64,000 bases of DNA, taken from Sternotherus odoratus (Eukaryota; Chordata; Testudines; Kinosternidae). Of the stretch, positions 1-11,106 are shown piece after piece. Position 1 is the first letter of the stretch, and each line of letters opens with the position of its first letter. Below the pieces are notes generated by a model that saw only the letters and a list, made by a program, of their open reading frames with translations, was not told the DNA's origin and searched no databases. The translations under genes and the position numbers were made by a program. The stretch lies in NCBI GenBank assembly GCA_032164245.1, contig JAVMKO010000006.1, positions 38,466,319 to 38,530,318 of the forward strand, written 5' to 3'.

Positions 1-897
1 AGATAGAAGGAAGGGTCTTTTTGAAAAGCATTCCAATCCATTTAGTTCCTTCACAAGTCCTAATGAGATAATAACTCAAGTCAAAAACTATTTGTTACTT
101 TCAGGAAGTGCACCTCAGGTAAATGAAGAAATTATTTGAAGAAGGATCATAGTGGGTGGGGACTGTTTGTGATTCAGCTTGGTAAAGGCAGATGCGGATT
201 TACTTCTGGTGTTTAGTACCCACTAGTATTGGTTCCCACTGATGTGTCTATCTGGTCTTTATCTCATGTGATTCATGGCTTGTGAATTGAGACGATGGAA
301 AACACTTAGAAACTGATACTGCTGAGGCTGTAGCAGATAAAAATGTAATACCAGTAGCAGAAGGAATCCTGGAATGTCTCTTTAGAATAAGCTGCTGCTG
401 ATGAACATTAGACGACTCCAAATTAAAATAGCTCAACTCACAGTGTTTAAAATACTTTAATTTATTTAAATCAGCATAATTCTGTTGCATTGAACTTCCA
501 AACATCCTAAAAATATAGTGGAGGGGACAAACGTGTGCACTGAAATGTATAGTTCTTGTACAGATGAATGAAAACCAACTGGGAAAAATACATTTTTTTC
601 TTTAGCACAGAAGTTACAGAGCCCTTCCATTCCCTACACAGGCAGTTACTCCCAAATTGTACTCATGGAGCTTGCGATGCATATCTTTCTGTGGGGGGAA
701 AGCATCTGGGGTTCTGCCTGTACAAAGGACTTGTGCCTTTTCACTAGCTCCTTGCTCTTTCTAGCATACGCGGAAATAATGAGAAACGACATTGCAGCCC
801 ACAGGCAATTAGGGCCAAATATTTGCCCTTTACTTAAATGGCAGCCACATGCATGCATCTAAGGGCATTCTGTAATTCTGAGGGCATTCTCTAATTC
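1..897. other. Intron upstream of the SLC25A21 exon, no recognised element
   Basis: AT-rich intronic sequence. Short open frames occur on both strands but none has a recognisable domain, start context or splice signal. The last 40 bases hold two near copies of an AGGGCATTCT motif leading into the palindrome at 898. Confidence 0.6.
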
Positions 898-943
898 GGC
901 CCTTAGGAAGTATCTTTGCATGCAAAGATACTTCCTAAGGGCC
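898..943. repeat. 46-bp perfect palindrome without spacer
   Basis: The two 23-bp halves are exact reverse complements centred between 920 and 921 on GCATGC. The symmetry continues imperfectly outward: CTCTAATTCGGCCC on the left faces the complement of GGGCCAGATTACAG on the right. It could be a small fold-back MITE, an inverted duplication, or a sequencing or assembly fold-back. It has no coding content. Confidence 0.9.
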
Positions 944-1681
944 AGATTACAGATACTTTAAAAATATCAGTTTATGTCACTTTTTTGTTGACGTTGGTGT
1001 GCCAAAGGAAATCATTGAATTAAATCACGAAACTGCCAGCAGTGGAACAATGACATTACAAACAACTGAAATAATATTCAGAAAGAGAAATGTACCACAT
1101 GGTATTTGGCAGAATAGCGAGTGTGTAAGGTTTTTATCCAATGATAAACACTGGGTTCAATTAACAAAGCCTGTTTTCCAGGCTTTTATTTTTAACACTC
1201 CTAGATAACTTTAATGGACCCGTTCCATTAAAAATACTATTACAGAGCCTCTACACATTAGGGGGCTTTCATGTGGATCTTATTGCACCTGAAAAAATAG
1301 TTTAGTTTTCAGTGCTAAATATAGAGAGAACAGCATCAATGTTCACAGTGAATTTCCACAGTTTAACATACCAGGTGAGAAAGCTGCTCTTCAGAATAGT
1401 TGTCATATTAGTTAAGGGGGTGGGAGAGAAGGGGGCTGTCTAAAGTTGAACATTGCTTAACCATAGTCAAGGTTGGCAGGGGGCCAGTGTAAGTACAGTC
1501 TGTGGTAATATAAAGACCTGGAGTAATCTAATAAGTGGTACTATGCTAAATGTTCAGGATTAGGAATCTTGAGGCATCAACTAGAATATGCATATTTTAA
1601 ACAAATGTATTTTGGGGGAACTACACTGTGCCTCATCTAATAAATGAGAAAAAAAATGATTGCAAATGAGGAAAAATTATG
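944..1681. other. Intron, no recognised element
   Basis: AT-rich sequence without a convincing domain, splice pair or repeat end. The 69-residue frame at 999-1208 has no recognised similarity. Confidence 0.5.
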
Positions 1682-1689
1682 CCTTAAAC

Positions 1690-2296
1690 CAGGGGTCTCA
1701 AACTCAAATGACCATGAGGGCCGCATGAGGACTAGTGCACTGGCCCGAGGGCCGCACCACTGACACACACACATACCCTCGCTGCCCCGGCTCTGCCCCC
1801 ACTCCACCCCTTCCATGAGGACTAGTGCACTGGCCCGAGGGCCGCACCACTGACACACACACTGCCCTCGCTGCCCCGGCTCTGCCCCCACTCCACCCCT
1901 TCCATGAGGACTAGTGCACTGGCCCGAGGGCCGCACCACTGACACACACCCTGCCCTCGCTGCCCCGGCTCCGCCCCCACTCCACCCCTTCTAAGAGGTC
2001 CCACCCCTGCCCCACCTCCTCCTCGGAGCACGCAGCTCCCCATTCCCTCCTGGAAAGCGCTAGGCACCACCAACAGCTGTTTGGCAAACAAAGCAAGAGC
2101 AATGTAGGAAGTCCAGAGCCAGAAACACGCGCGGCCCAGCCAGGCAGCAGAGAAGCCTCCACTTCTGGCCCCTCCGTCCTGCAAACTGCTATGGGGGGAC
2201 CGGGGGGAAGAGGGGGGCGCCAGGAAGCTTGGTGGGCCGCAGGGAAGGGCTTTGCGGGCCGCATGTGGCCCCCGGGCCGCATGTTTGAGACCCCTG
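1690..2296. mobile_element. hAT-type non-autonomous element (MITE), 607 bp
   Basis: The ends are inverted: the left begins CAGGGGTCTCAAACTCAAAT and the right ends CATGTTTGAGACCCCTG. The element is flanked by CCTTAAAC (1682-1689) and CCTTAAAG (2297-2304), an 8-bp target duplication with one mismatch, which is the hAT signature. The interior is GC-rich with no transposase, so movement would have depended on an enzyme supplied in trans. The 102-123 residue minus-strand frames here come from the internal triplication and are not genes. Confidence 0.9.
1724..1991. repeat. Tandem triplication (90/89/89 bp) inside the hAT MITE
   Basis: Three units start at 1724, 1814 and 1903, each with CATGAGGACTAGTGCACTGG. 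They differ at only a few positions, mainly in the number of CA dinucleotides after CTGACACAC. Such expansion usually arises after insertion by slippage or unequal exchange. Confidence 0.9.
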
Positions 2297-2373
2297 CCTT
2301 AAAGTAAAAATAACAAATAACAAATAGGGTACAAGGTAGAGTTTAAAAGCTGAAATGGAGTATTATTATTATA

Positions 2374-2494
2374 TGCAGTTGTTGTAGCCGTGTGGGTCCA
2401 AAAATATTAGAGAGATAAGGTGGTGAGTTCAAAAACTTCTCTTTCATCAACAGAAGCTGGTCCAATAAAAGATCACTCACTCACCTTGTCTTTG
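2374..2494. mobile_element. Inverted retroposon copy (GTTGTAGCC / TCCAATAAAAGAT family)
   Basis: The first half (GTTGTAGCCGTGTGGGTCC...GATAAGGTGG) is in one orientation. The second half (TCTTTCATCAACAG...CAATAAAAGATC...CACCTTGTC) is the same family in the other orientation, so the copy folds back on itself. TATTATTATA flanks it at 2364-2373 and 2495-2504. This 10-bp candidate target duplication lies in a TTA-rich tract, so it is weaker evidence than usual. The family is common in turtle DNA to my knowledge; its formal class is not known to me. Confidence 0.6.
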
Positions 2495-2504
2495 TATTAT
2501 TATA

Positions 2505-2879
2505 AACAATAATTACATGACCCATTGTGTTAGGTGATGGATACATGCAAAGAATCTGAACTTGGAGTGAAGAGCTTGCAATCTACAAAAAATGGCATAA
2601 TGCAGTAGGGGGATGGAAAAACAATAAACGGGTTTGGGTGGGGAGGAAGGGAGGATGAGGAGCAATGAGCTACCAGCAAGGAGAATCTGAGGCAGGGACT
2701 GCTACCCAGGCCCCATGTTTTTGCATGGACTGGCTGTATGCACAATATGGTTCACCATCTGTCTAGCCAAAAGCGCCCAGACAAACTCTTTGGGCATGAT
2801 GGTAGAAACCATCCTCTCACGTGTTTTGCAATGTCTGTCACTGTTGAGTAGAAGGATTTTGTAATGTACCCATTGTTTA
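2505..2879. other. Intron, no recognised element
   Basis: Unremarkable intronic sequence between the retroposon copy and an LTR-like block. No coding signal. Confidence 0.4.
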
Positions 2880-3310
2880 GATTCTGGGAGGTCTGTTGAT
2901 GTACCTCAAACCTGGGTCCACGGGAGCAACCATGCAAGAATCCTCCACTTGGCTGCCTGCTGACAACTGCTGACCCATGAAGCCCAACCCCAGTTTGAGG
3001 CTCCACCCATGATGCCACACTGGAGGAGTCGCAGAGCAGCCAATTGCCCCACTGGCCCTACTTAAGCCAGCAGTGGGAACAGGAAGCTGTCTGAACAACT
3101 GAGATCCACCCTAGTCTGGACTGTGTACCTTGTAGCTCCCACTTCCTTGGCTTGACTCCCTGGCATTGTGAACGCTGATTTGTAGTTTTGATCTCTGGTT
3201 TGTCTCCTGCCTCTGAGCTCCTGGTTCCTGACCTGGGTAACTCCTGACTGTGGACTGAAGCTCTGACCACTAAGTCTGTCTGCCTGTGATCTCGCCCTGA
3301 CATAGCAGGC
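2880..3310. mobile_element. LTR-like fragment, probably Ty3/Gypsy class
   Basis: The block has the CT-rich pattern of reptile Gypsy LTRs, with repeated CTGAC, CTCCTG and TTGACT words, for example TCCTGACTGTGGACTGAAGC followed by CTGACCACTAAGTCTG. Clear TG...CA ends, a target duplication and internal coding sequence were not found. The assignment rests on composition and remembered family sequence. Confidence 0.4.
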
Positions 3311-4430
3311 GATTTTATTGAGCTGAAATACCTAACGGTAACTGGGAAGAAAGTGAAAGAACAAAATAGCCCCATGGTTGGACACATTTGGGAGAGTCGA
3401 CCACTTCATTTTAATTCTCAGTACATTTGGTTAAGGGTTTTTTTAAAAATCCAATCTCTAACGTAATTGCATATCTGTCTGTACAGTATTTCAGCTTTGT
3501 GATTGAAGAAGAAGCAGAAGGAGAAAGGGTGAGCAAAACTCAAGCAGAGGTGGAGGAATATGCCAACGCATGCCCTCACAGCAGGAAGCTCCTGCTGATG
3601 CAAGGAACCTAAGACCATGATTGTGAAGGTCTTTGAAAGCTGCTCTTTGCCCATATGTTTACTGTGACTTCAATTCTGGCTGTAACAGTGACTGCAGGGC
3701 AGTACATATGGGGGAAAATCCCCCTTGTCTAGGAACTATGAGATAGCAGAGGTAGCCTGGTATAAATAGGCAGAGACATGGGATTTCGATTAATTTTAAA
3801 AAAAAATCTCAGAATTAAGACCAACTAATCCAGATAATTAGAAAGTTCTGATTAAAGCTGGTTGGGAAATGTCCATTGCAATGATATACAGTGGTAGATA
3901 CATACACACATGTTCATGATGATATAGTCTGTTTTCCAGCCAGCTGTACAGCTGATGAGGAAATTTTCATTCACATGATATTTTGTCCAAAAAATGGAAA
4001 AACAGTTGAGGAACCTTTCTTTCCATTTTCCAACTAACTCTAGTAATCAACATCTAACAAGAGGTTGGGAGGGGATTATAATGAAAATAGCATCACATGA
4101 CCCTGTTTATATACAAAAATGTAATAGTTTTGTAACTTTGGAGGACACGCTATTAACAATCCACCATTCTTTCATAACAAGCTGTGGTATCCATTCTTAG
4201 GCTGGAAAGTACTTGGTGCAAGAGGGAATTGAAGGCAGAGATGATGATTTGGGGTAAGAAGGAATTAGTCTGGTTGAATATGCAGGAGATGTACACAGGA
4301 GGGGACGATATCAGTAGGTTCCCGGGTAGGTGGCATATTGCATTAGTTCAGAGTGGCACACTATGCTAGCACTTCTACTTTGGCCTCAAAAGTTTCTGCC
4401 ATATTTACGCTTTCATTTAAAAAAAAAATT
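3311..4430. other. Intron, no recognised element
   Basis: AT-rich sequence with only short open frames. I see no domain, splice-flanked exon or repeat boundary. Confidence 0.5.
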
Positions 4431-4516
4431 AAGGCCAAGATTTTCAAAAGTGGCTGGTAATATTGCATACCTCAACATTGGAGTGCTGAGCTTGAGATAC
4501 TAACAAGGGCCTGATT
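4431..4516 (+). repeat. Interspersed repeat fragment (GATTTTCAAAAGTG family)
   Basis: The string GGCCAAGATTTTCAAAAGTG, then CCTCAACATTGG, GTGCTGAGCTTGAGATAC and GGGCCTGATT, matches my memory of a widespread palindromic reptile repeat. Copy ends are not sharp. Confidence 0.45.
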
Positions 4517-4640
4517 AGGGCCAGCTCTAGGTTTTTGCCACCCCGAGCAAAAAAAAAAAATTGATGCCCCCCCCCCCCCCATTTTGGTCAGAGCTCAACC
4601 CCCCGCAGCTTTGCGGTTCCCCCCACTGGCGCCTGAGACC
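4517..4640 (+). repeat. Interspersed repeat fragment with A and C homopolymers
   Basis: GGGCCAGCTCTAGGTTTTTG then CCACCCCGAGC followed by a 12-base A run and a 14-base C run near 4567-4580. It resembles a GC-rich reptile MITE head. Neither end is defined. Confidence 0.4.
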
Positions 4641-4925
4641 CCAGCTACCAATGGTTGTCTTGTGGTGTCTACTGATCTGTTGTAGACATTATTATCCGAA
4701 CTCAGCAGTTATTTTCAAAACATCAATATATTACAAACATGAACATCAGCAGATTTATTAACAATTTACTGATACTAATTTACCTTTATAATATAGCTCA
4801 TTTATCTTAAATCCTAATTTGGTTAAAATAAGTATTTTATAGGTCTAAGCCTGTAGTTTTCTTGCATTGCAGCTTTAAACCTTGTGCTATTTGGTATTAG
4901 GCACTTATATCCTGCTCTTATAACT

Positions 4926-5250
4926 AGGGCCTTACCAAATTCAGTTTCTTTTGGTAAATTTCACAGTCATAGCACTTAAAAAAATCTTGAATTTCATGGT
5001 TTGAGATATTTAAATCTTAAATTTCACAGTGTTGTAATTGTGGGGGCCCTGACCCAAAAGAGGGTCAGGCCAGGGGCTGCAAGATGATTGTAGGGGCATT
5101 GCAGAATTGCCACCCTTGCTTCTGCACCGCTTTCAGAGCCTGGTGGCTGGAGAGTGGCAATTGCTGGCTAGGAACGCCGCTCTGAAAGCAGTGCCATCCC
5201 CAGCAGTGGCAGCGAAGTAAGGGTGGCAATATCATACCATGCTAAAATTT
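4926..5250 (+). repeat. Interspersed repeat with inverted GC-rich 3' part
   Basis: It opens with TAGGGCCTTACCAAATTCAG and continues through several AATTTCA..GT words into a GC-rich inverted segment: CACCCTTGCTTCTGC... near 5111 faces ...GCGAAGTAAGGGTGGCAAT near 5230. I recognise it as a multi-copy reptile family of unknown class. No coding content. Confidence 0.5.
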
Positions 5251-5408
5251 TATAAAAGTTGCGGCCTGCTGCTTAATTCCAGGTGTGTCTATCTATCCTC
5301 ATTTCGCCACTGTGTCCGCCTCAATTGTGTTTGTCATAACTGGTCAGGTGAATATGCTACAATCTAATTACAATAACACAATTGTACTTAAAGGGTAAAT
5401 GGGGCCTA

Positions 5409-5600
5409 ATGTTACTTTGGGTAAGTCTTCACTATCCACCAGATTGGCGGGCAGTGTTCGATCCCCGAGCCCGCTCCCCGTCGACTCTGGAACTCCACCT
5501 CCACAAGAGGTGGAAGCGGAGTCAACAGGGGAGCGGCAGCGGTTGACTCGCCGCCATGTGGACAGCCAGGTAAATTGCCCAAAGATACACCGTTGTGATG
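5409..5600. repeat. Probable interspersed repeat, GC-rich
   Basis: A GC-rich island in AT-rich intron, with AAGTCTTCACTATCCACCAG and a GTCGACTC word also present as the inverse GAGTCAAC. It resembles turtle MITEs carrying AAGTCTACACTATC. The overlapping frames at 5368-5722 on both strands are a consequence of composition. Confidence 0.3.
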
Positions 5601-5628
5601 GTACTCCTCCGTGTAGGAGGAGTACCAT
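5598..5628. repeat. Short perfect hairpin, 13-bp arms and 5-nt loop
   Basis: ATGGTACTCCTCC at 5598-5610 pairs with GGAGGAGTACCAT at 5616-5628 around the loop GTGTA. It follows the GC-rich repeat block and has no downstream T tract, so it does not look like a terminator. Confidence 0.8.
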
Positions 5629-5649
5629 GGCTCCTCCTGGTTCTTACTT

Positions 5650-6826
5650 TGGAGGAGTAAGGACGGAACAATCACTGCACACCCACATCCTTAACTGTGC
5701 CTGGCTTTTATGCTGTCCATAAAGAGAGAAGGGAAGATACTTATGAATGCCCCACACCTTGTCTCTTACTCGCTACACATTCATGTAAGAAACAGGCACA
5801 ATCTGGCCCAAAGACATGTGAAATGTAGTGAGGTTCTGTGCTGAAGTATCACTAGCTGTGAGATGGGGATGTATTTTAGAAAGGGGAAATGACATTTTGA
5901 ATTTGGATCTGCAAAACACTTTGGAGGTGCTGGTCAAATAACATGTCCTGGCTATAGGGGATGTGGCCTTGTAAGGCATTATTGATCATTCCCATGGTGG
6001 CTGGTAACCTGTAACACAAAATTAAGTGGAGGTGCCAGGAGGACCCTCACTACATGGCCTCATTTTGTTCTGGAAGTTTATCTATTTATATAAAACACAA
6101 GGGGAGAAGGTCTCAGATGAGGCAGGTGACATTGCTTTCATCATGACACAGCGGGAACATTTGGTGCCCCTTCAATGAGAGTCAAAAGAAGCTAGTACAT
6201 CCATCATCACAGTGAAGGGTATTAAATCCCCTCACCTCTTTCAGTGGCATGTTATTTCCTCGGATGGTGATATTGCTATTCCTTGAAGAAGTTGCTCCTT
6301 GGCAAGGTCGGCATTGTTAATCCCCGTCTCTGCTGTAATGTTAATGATTAATGAAGGATTACTGCTCTACATTTGTGTTATATAAAACAATATCTCACCC
6401 CCTCCCCCTCATGCCACTGTGACGCTAGTGGAAGTTTCAGAAATGAGAGAAGGTGTGGGAGCCTCCTAATGTTAAAGACAGGTTAATTCTGGACATGGCT
6501 TTGCATGTTGACATTTCCCAGTTAACACATAGCTCATAGTCGATTTCTGTTGAAACTCGGCCGTGATATACTGCCAGCAAATGGGAGTGGTGAAAAATAC
6601 TAGGAAGACCAGTGACTGCTAAAATAACACAATATAGTAGTGCTGTCATCACCTGTTGCCACAACACAGACTTAAGCAAAAAACACATGCAACGAGAAGA
6701 CTGTTGCCATTTGACAGCATTGTGTATCCAAGTCACTATCAGGAAAATATTTTACCATTTTGTATTCAATCTACAAAGGCACAATTGTTGGAAACTGTGT
6801 TTTTGTGACCTTAACACATAGGGCCA
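5650..6826. other. Intron, no recognised element
   Basis: No supported gene or repeat end. The minus-strand frames of 68 and 99 residues have no recognisable motif and no flanking splice signals. Confidence 0.5.
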
Positions 6827-6895
6827 AATTCTCTGCTGGTATAAATGAGTGGAAATACCTCCGAAAGCAATGCAGAATTTGGCCGATAGTACCTT
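6827..6895. repeat. Small palindromic MITE copy
   Basis: GGGCCAAATTCTCTGCTGGT at the left faces GCAGAATTTGGCC at the right as inverted ends around a TATAAATG-type core. It is a short member of the fold-back family seen better at 8817. Confidence 0.55.
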
Positions 6896-7202
6896 CCCCT
6901 ACCCACAAACTTTTAATTTGAGATTAATCCTGCAAGTGGATCATAGGTATGTATCTTCTGCCCACAGTGAGTATCAGTAACATCAGTGGGACATTGGATG
7001 GGAATAAGGAACTGTGCATGCAGATCTGTTTGCTGGACTGGGCTTCTGCATTCTAAATGTTTACACTATTTTGTCTTCAGTCACAGTTGCAGTCCAATTT
7101 TTTTTTTCTTTCATAGATGAGTAATTTGGGATCTGATCCTGCTCTCTGCTGCAATGACACTCCCACTGGCTTCAGTGGGAGTTTTACATGTGCAAGCAAT
7201 GC

Positions 7203-7364
7203 AAAGGAAGTTGTAGAATTCATATCATTGAAGGTTTTTAAGACTAGTTTAGACAAACATCTGTCAAGGATGGCCCACGTATACTTAATCCTGCCTCCGT
7301 GTGTGGGGGGAATTAATTAGATGACATCTTGAGATCCCTTCTAACCTTACATTTCTATGATTCT
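7203..7364 (+). mobile_element. CR1 LINE 3' end
   Basis: The order GGTTTTTAAGACTAGTTTAG, ACAAACATCTGTCAAGGATGG, ATACTTAATCCTGCCTCC, ATTAGATGACATCTTGAG, CCTTCTAACC and finally CTATGATTCT is that of the 3' UTR and terminal repeat of chicken-repeat-1 LINEs. The element is strongly 5'-truncated, as usual for CR1, and carries no reverse transcriptase sequence. Confidence 0.9.
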
Positions 7365-8816
7365 AAGTTCAAGTCCTTTGTACTGCAAAAGCAATCACTT
7401 TTAATTTTGTGTACCAGCCTCTGGGTCCTATGCTGTTTACATGCAACAATCTGTGAAATCAGTGGGAGCTGCATGCAAAATCTGACCCAAAGTCTCCCCT
7501 AAAATACCCATACCTATAAACAATGCTTTATTAACCTAATTTTGATCCTATTAAATCTTTCCATGATAGGGCATGACAGTAATTAATGATGGGGATGAAA
7601 CCAAAACCCCATGTCTGAACATCTCCAAACTTCAGGACATTCAAACTCTGGGTCACAATCCAAACTATTATAGCTTGAGCCTTTCTGCTTTTTAATAGGG
7701 TAAAATGTTTGCTGCAAGACATCACATTTTGAGCACACTAGCATTGGCTCTTTATAAAAGATGGATTTTTTTTCTGGTGTGCAAGTACATTTTGGTGAAA
7801 TAATCTTTGATTTGTATCACTTTGTTTTTTCAGGAACTCTCCCTCCCCTCTATCATCCCCCTCCCCCCCAAAAAAAAAATTCCAGTCTTGGATAACAAAA
7901 GTCAAATGGAATGAAGATAACACCATTGTAGTCTGATATTATGGCAATTGGACTGTGAAAAAAATGTTTCCTCAAATTTCTCTGTTACGTAATGTTCACT
8001 GTTAAAGAGTAGGAAGGCTGTTTGTGCTAAGGATCAGATCTTGCAGTATCCATCTGGAAATCAGCTATTGCATTTGTACTGCAATAGCTTACCAATGTTT
8101 TATATCTTTAGATTGCAACAGAAATCTGTTTTCACTAGAGAAGGTAAACCAGATGTGGTTTTGGTTTTAGCTTAGTTTTTTTCAAAACCTTGTCAGCCGT
8201 TTTTGTTTTGCAGAGCAGATCCAAAACCAGGGGTGGTTCAAATCCAAGGGCCACTTTATGTTTCAATGGATGAGTGGAAGGGTTTGAAAACATTATTTCA
8301 TCTCTTTTGGTTTGTACTATGTTTATTTCTAAATAGTTTGTTCCATTCAAAATACAGATGGGACAAAACTGCGGAGGGTTTTGGTTTTGCAGAACTTGAC
8401 TGGACAATGATTTGACATACTATGGCATGAGGATTATTCGGAACCAGATCCCATTTTGTAGCCAAACTCCCTGAGGTGTTATTTTTGGTGGTAGTGATGG
8501 TGTTGATCTGAGAATAAGGAGCTCAGAAAAATGGTTCAGGTTTTCACTCCTCTTTATAATTTTTCACAAATTCTAAAAATACATTAACATATGTCATGTC
8601 ATATCATGTTGTCTCAATAAATCAGTATATTGAATAGAAACATACATTTTTATTTTCACTATTTTTTATTAATATATATCTTTAAATAAGGCTGTTAGTT
8701 AACTAAAATCACAAATTAAATTAAGTGGACTAGAACTTAGTGCTTCCAAAAAGCATAGCATGTACACACAAATATGGACAAACACACCTAATATCTACTG
8801 TGAATTTAAGAGTTAA
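7365..8816. other. Intron, no recognised element
   Basis: AT-rich sequence with a C run then an A run around 7855-7879 and short shadow frames. Nothing supports a gene. Confidence 0.5.
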
Positions 8817-8927
8817 GGGGTCAGATTTTGATCTGTGTTGTACTGGTGTAAATCCAAAGTAGTTCCATTAGAGTCAGGAGAGTTACTCTGGATTTACATC
8901 AGTATAACTGAGGTCAGAATATGACCC
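8817..8927. repeat. Palindromic MITE (GTGTAAATCC...GGATTTACA)
   Basis: The left arm GGGGTCAGATTTTGATCTG...CTGGTGTAAATCC and the right arm GGATTTACATCAG...GTCAGAATATGACCC are imperfect inverse complements around a core near GTTCCATTAGAGTC. Multi-copy family in reptiles; no coding capacity. Confidence 0.75.
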
Positions 8928-10523
8928 AAAGTACTTGGTTTTTTTAGGGCAGGTTGGAACTGAAATGAAGGCAGTGTGAGAAGATGATGCCCCCGCCCCT
9001 TCCACTTCCAAGTATGCTACCGAAGGAGAAATAGTTGCTTGGTGACCTGCTGAATCACCATCTTTCCTTCCGGCGTGGATGGTCAGAAGTACTGGAATGC
9101 TGATCTAGTTCTCAGACAAAGTTCTGGAACACCATTCTGGAGTGTTCTGGCATGATTCAAGCACTGCTGCAAACCCAGCTGCCCCAGTTTCTCCCCCAAC
9201 CCCAGCCACATAGCTACCCTCTAGATGTCCCAGAAACCCTGCTTCCTTTAGCTACCTCCCTGGACATCCACATACATAAAGTGCTTCCAACTGCCATCAA
9301 CCACCACTTGGAGCAGGGCATATTGACATTAAATTGATGTTTATGGTGATTTGCAAATTATTTCCAAATGTGCCTTATTTACATATAATTTGCGCAAAAT
9401 CTCACACATGGAGCTGCACAATACTTAGCAGTTATGCGTGTGACCCCAAAAAAGGCCATTATGATTCAGCCCTGAGAGTTAACATCCTTCCAATTTTTGT
9501 ATTGTTCTTCATTTGTTTGATAAACACTGTTTCTTAGCCATACCACATACTGTGATGTATCAATACTTTACATTTATCAGTTACAAAAATGGGAAAAAAA
9601 TCTTTTAAAGACTGGCCTAGTTTTCTTTATTTTGGCAATATTCTATGTTATTGAATTTTTAATAGTCTATTCATTGGAATTTTTCAGTCATAAGAACAGT
9701 TTGTGCTCATGCAAAAGAAGATAAATAAGTCTATCTTTGGGGTTTTCAATGCACTAAACTATAAACTCTCGGTAATGTTAATCTTATCCTTGGACAAGAT
9801 GTTTTTCTTGAGGTTTTTTTTTTCCTTGTGTATTGTTACTGTATTGAGTTGTACTAATATGAAAATTCCTGGGCCCTGCCAAACCAAGAACATATTAATT
9901 CTGTTAAACCTATCCCAGAACTGATTTACTTTTAGGCAAACTTAGAGAATGTACAGTAAAGTCCCATTACCTACATGATATGTCCAGCATTTATTATCCT
10001 CCTTTATTCCTTTATGATTGCTTTACTCAATCAAACGGGGACTGAGTATATTCTGAAAATAACTTTCTGGTGACTTCAAAATCATAAATCAATTGCTGAT
10101 TTGTAATTTCTGTAATGACTCCTTATCTTCTGGTTAAACAGTATTACCAATGGCTTATATTCATAGTGGATCAATCTGTAATCCATCACAGGTAAGTTTT
10201 TCTCCTAGAAACATTAATTCTTGCACTCTAAATTTACATGTTTTTGTTAAATTTCAATCCTGTTTCTTTTGGTCTAGGTAATGCTTTTGTTATTCTTATA
10301 TCATGTTCTTCTGAAGTTCTTCCCCATATTATTGCGTCATCTATGTGCTGTTGTGTGCCATGTATATTTTCAAAACAAATTTTGTATTCCTCTGTGAAAT
10401 ACCTCTGAAGCTGAACATAGTGCAAAAGGTAGTCTCCAACGGTATATGCCAAAATCCATTTGAAACATCTAAAGAAGAAAAATATTTTGCTGGTGACATT
10501 TTGTCCAAATATTTCTTCCCTCG
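8928..10523. other. Intron, no recognised element
   Basis: AT-rich sequence including a T run near 9812-9823 and short frames of 61-125 residues without recognisable domains. I see no splice-flanked exon. Confidence 0.5.
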
Positions 10524-10926
10524 TGTAACCAGGTCTGCTTCCCGCCCCCTCTTCCTGGGGTCTGCTGGCTGCCCTGATAAAGCTCAGAGAGGCTTCAGGG
10601 TTATGCAACACCCATGTCTTTATTTACATCAAGTTCTCCCACCACCAGTGTTTATCTATATACAAGACATGCAAGATTAGTTACCTCCTTTACAGGCAGA
10701 GTCAGCCTTCAGCTAGGAGGCCTCCAGTTTCCTCCCTGACTTCTCTCTGGCTGCCCCCCTGTCTTCTGCCCCCCTCCCAGCCTTTATTGCCCTTGGCTGG
10801 TCAGGCCAGCAGGTGCTGCAAATCTGCAGGCCAGCATCAGGCCTTTCCATCTGTCCCAATCTATTTTCCCTGATTGGAGCTGACTGAGCAGCTAATTAAG
10901 TGCTTTTGCAGCAGCATCCTGCTACA
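10524..10926 (-). mobile_element. Probable solo LTR, 403 bp
   Basis: The block starts TGTAACCAGG and ends CCTGCTACA, giving the TG...CA ends of an LTR, and is GC-rich against AT-rich flanks. CCTCG on the left and CCTGG on the right could be a 5-bp target duplication with one mismatch. AATAAA occurs twice on the minus strand (within CTTTATTGCC and GTCTTTATTTAC), supporting minus orientation. No internal retroviral or Gypsy coding sequence flanks it, so it is read as a solo LTR left by recombination. Confidence 0.6.
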
Positions 10927-11106
10927 CCTGGGAAGTATTTTTAAATGTTCCTTTTTTAACATACTTATTTAAATCTTTTGGATCTAAACATAAACATAGG
11001 ATTCAACTTTCTTTTCTACTATTACAAATGAATTCACCCTCTCAGTTGGCTTTTCCACTCTTTTAATTATATCTAAATTAACTAACCTTTCCAAATCTTT
11101 TTATAC

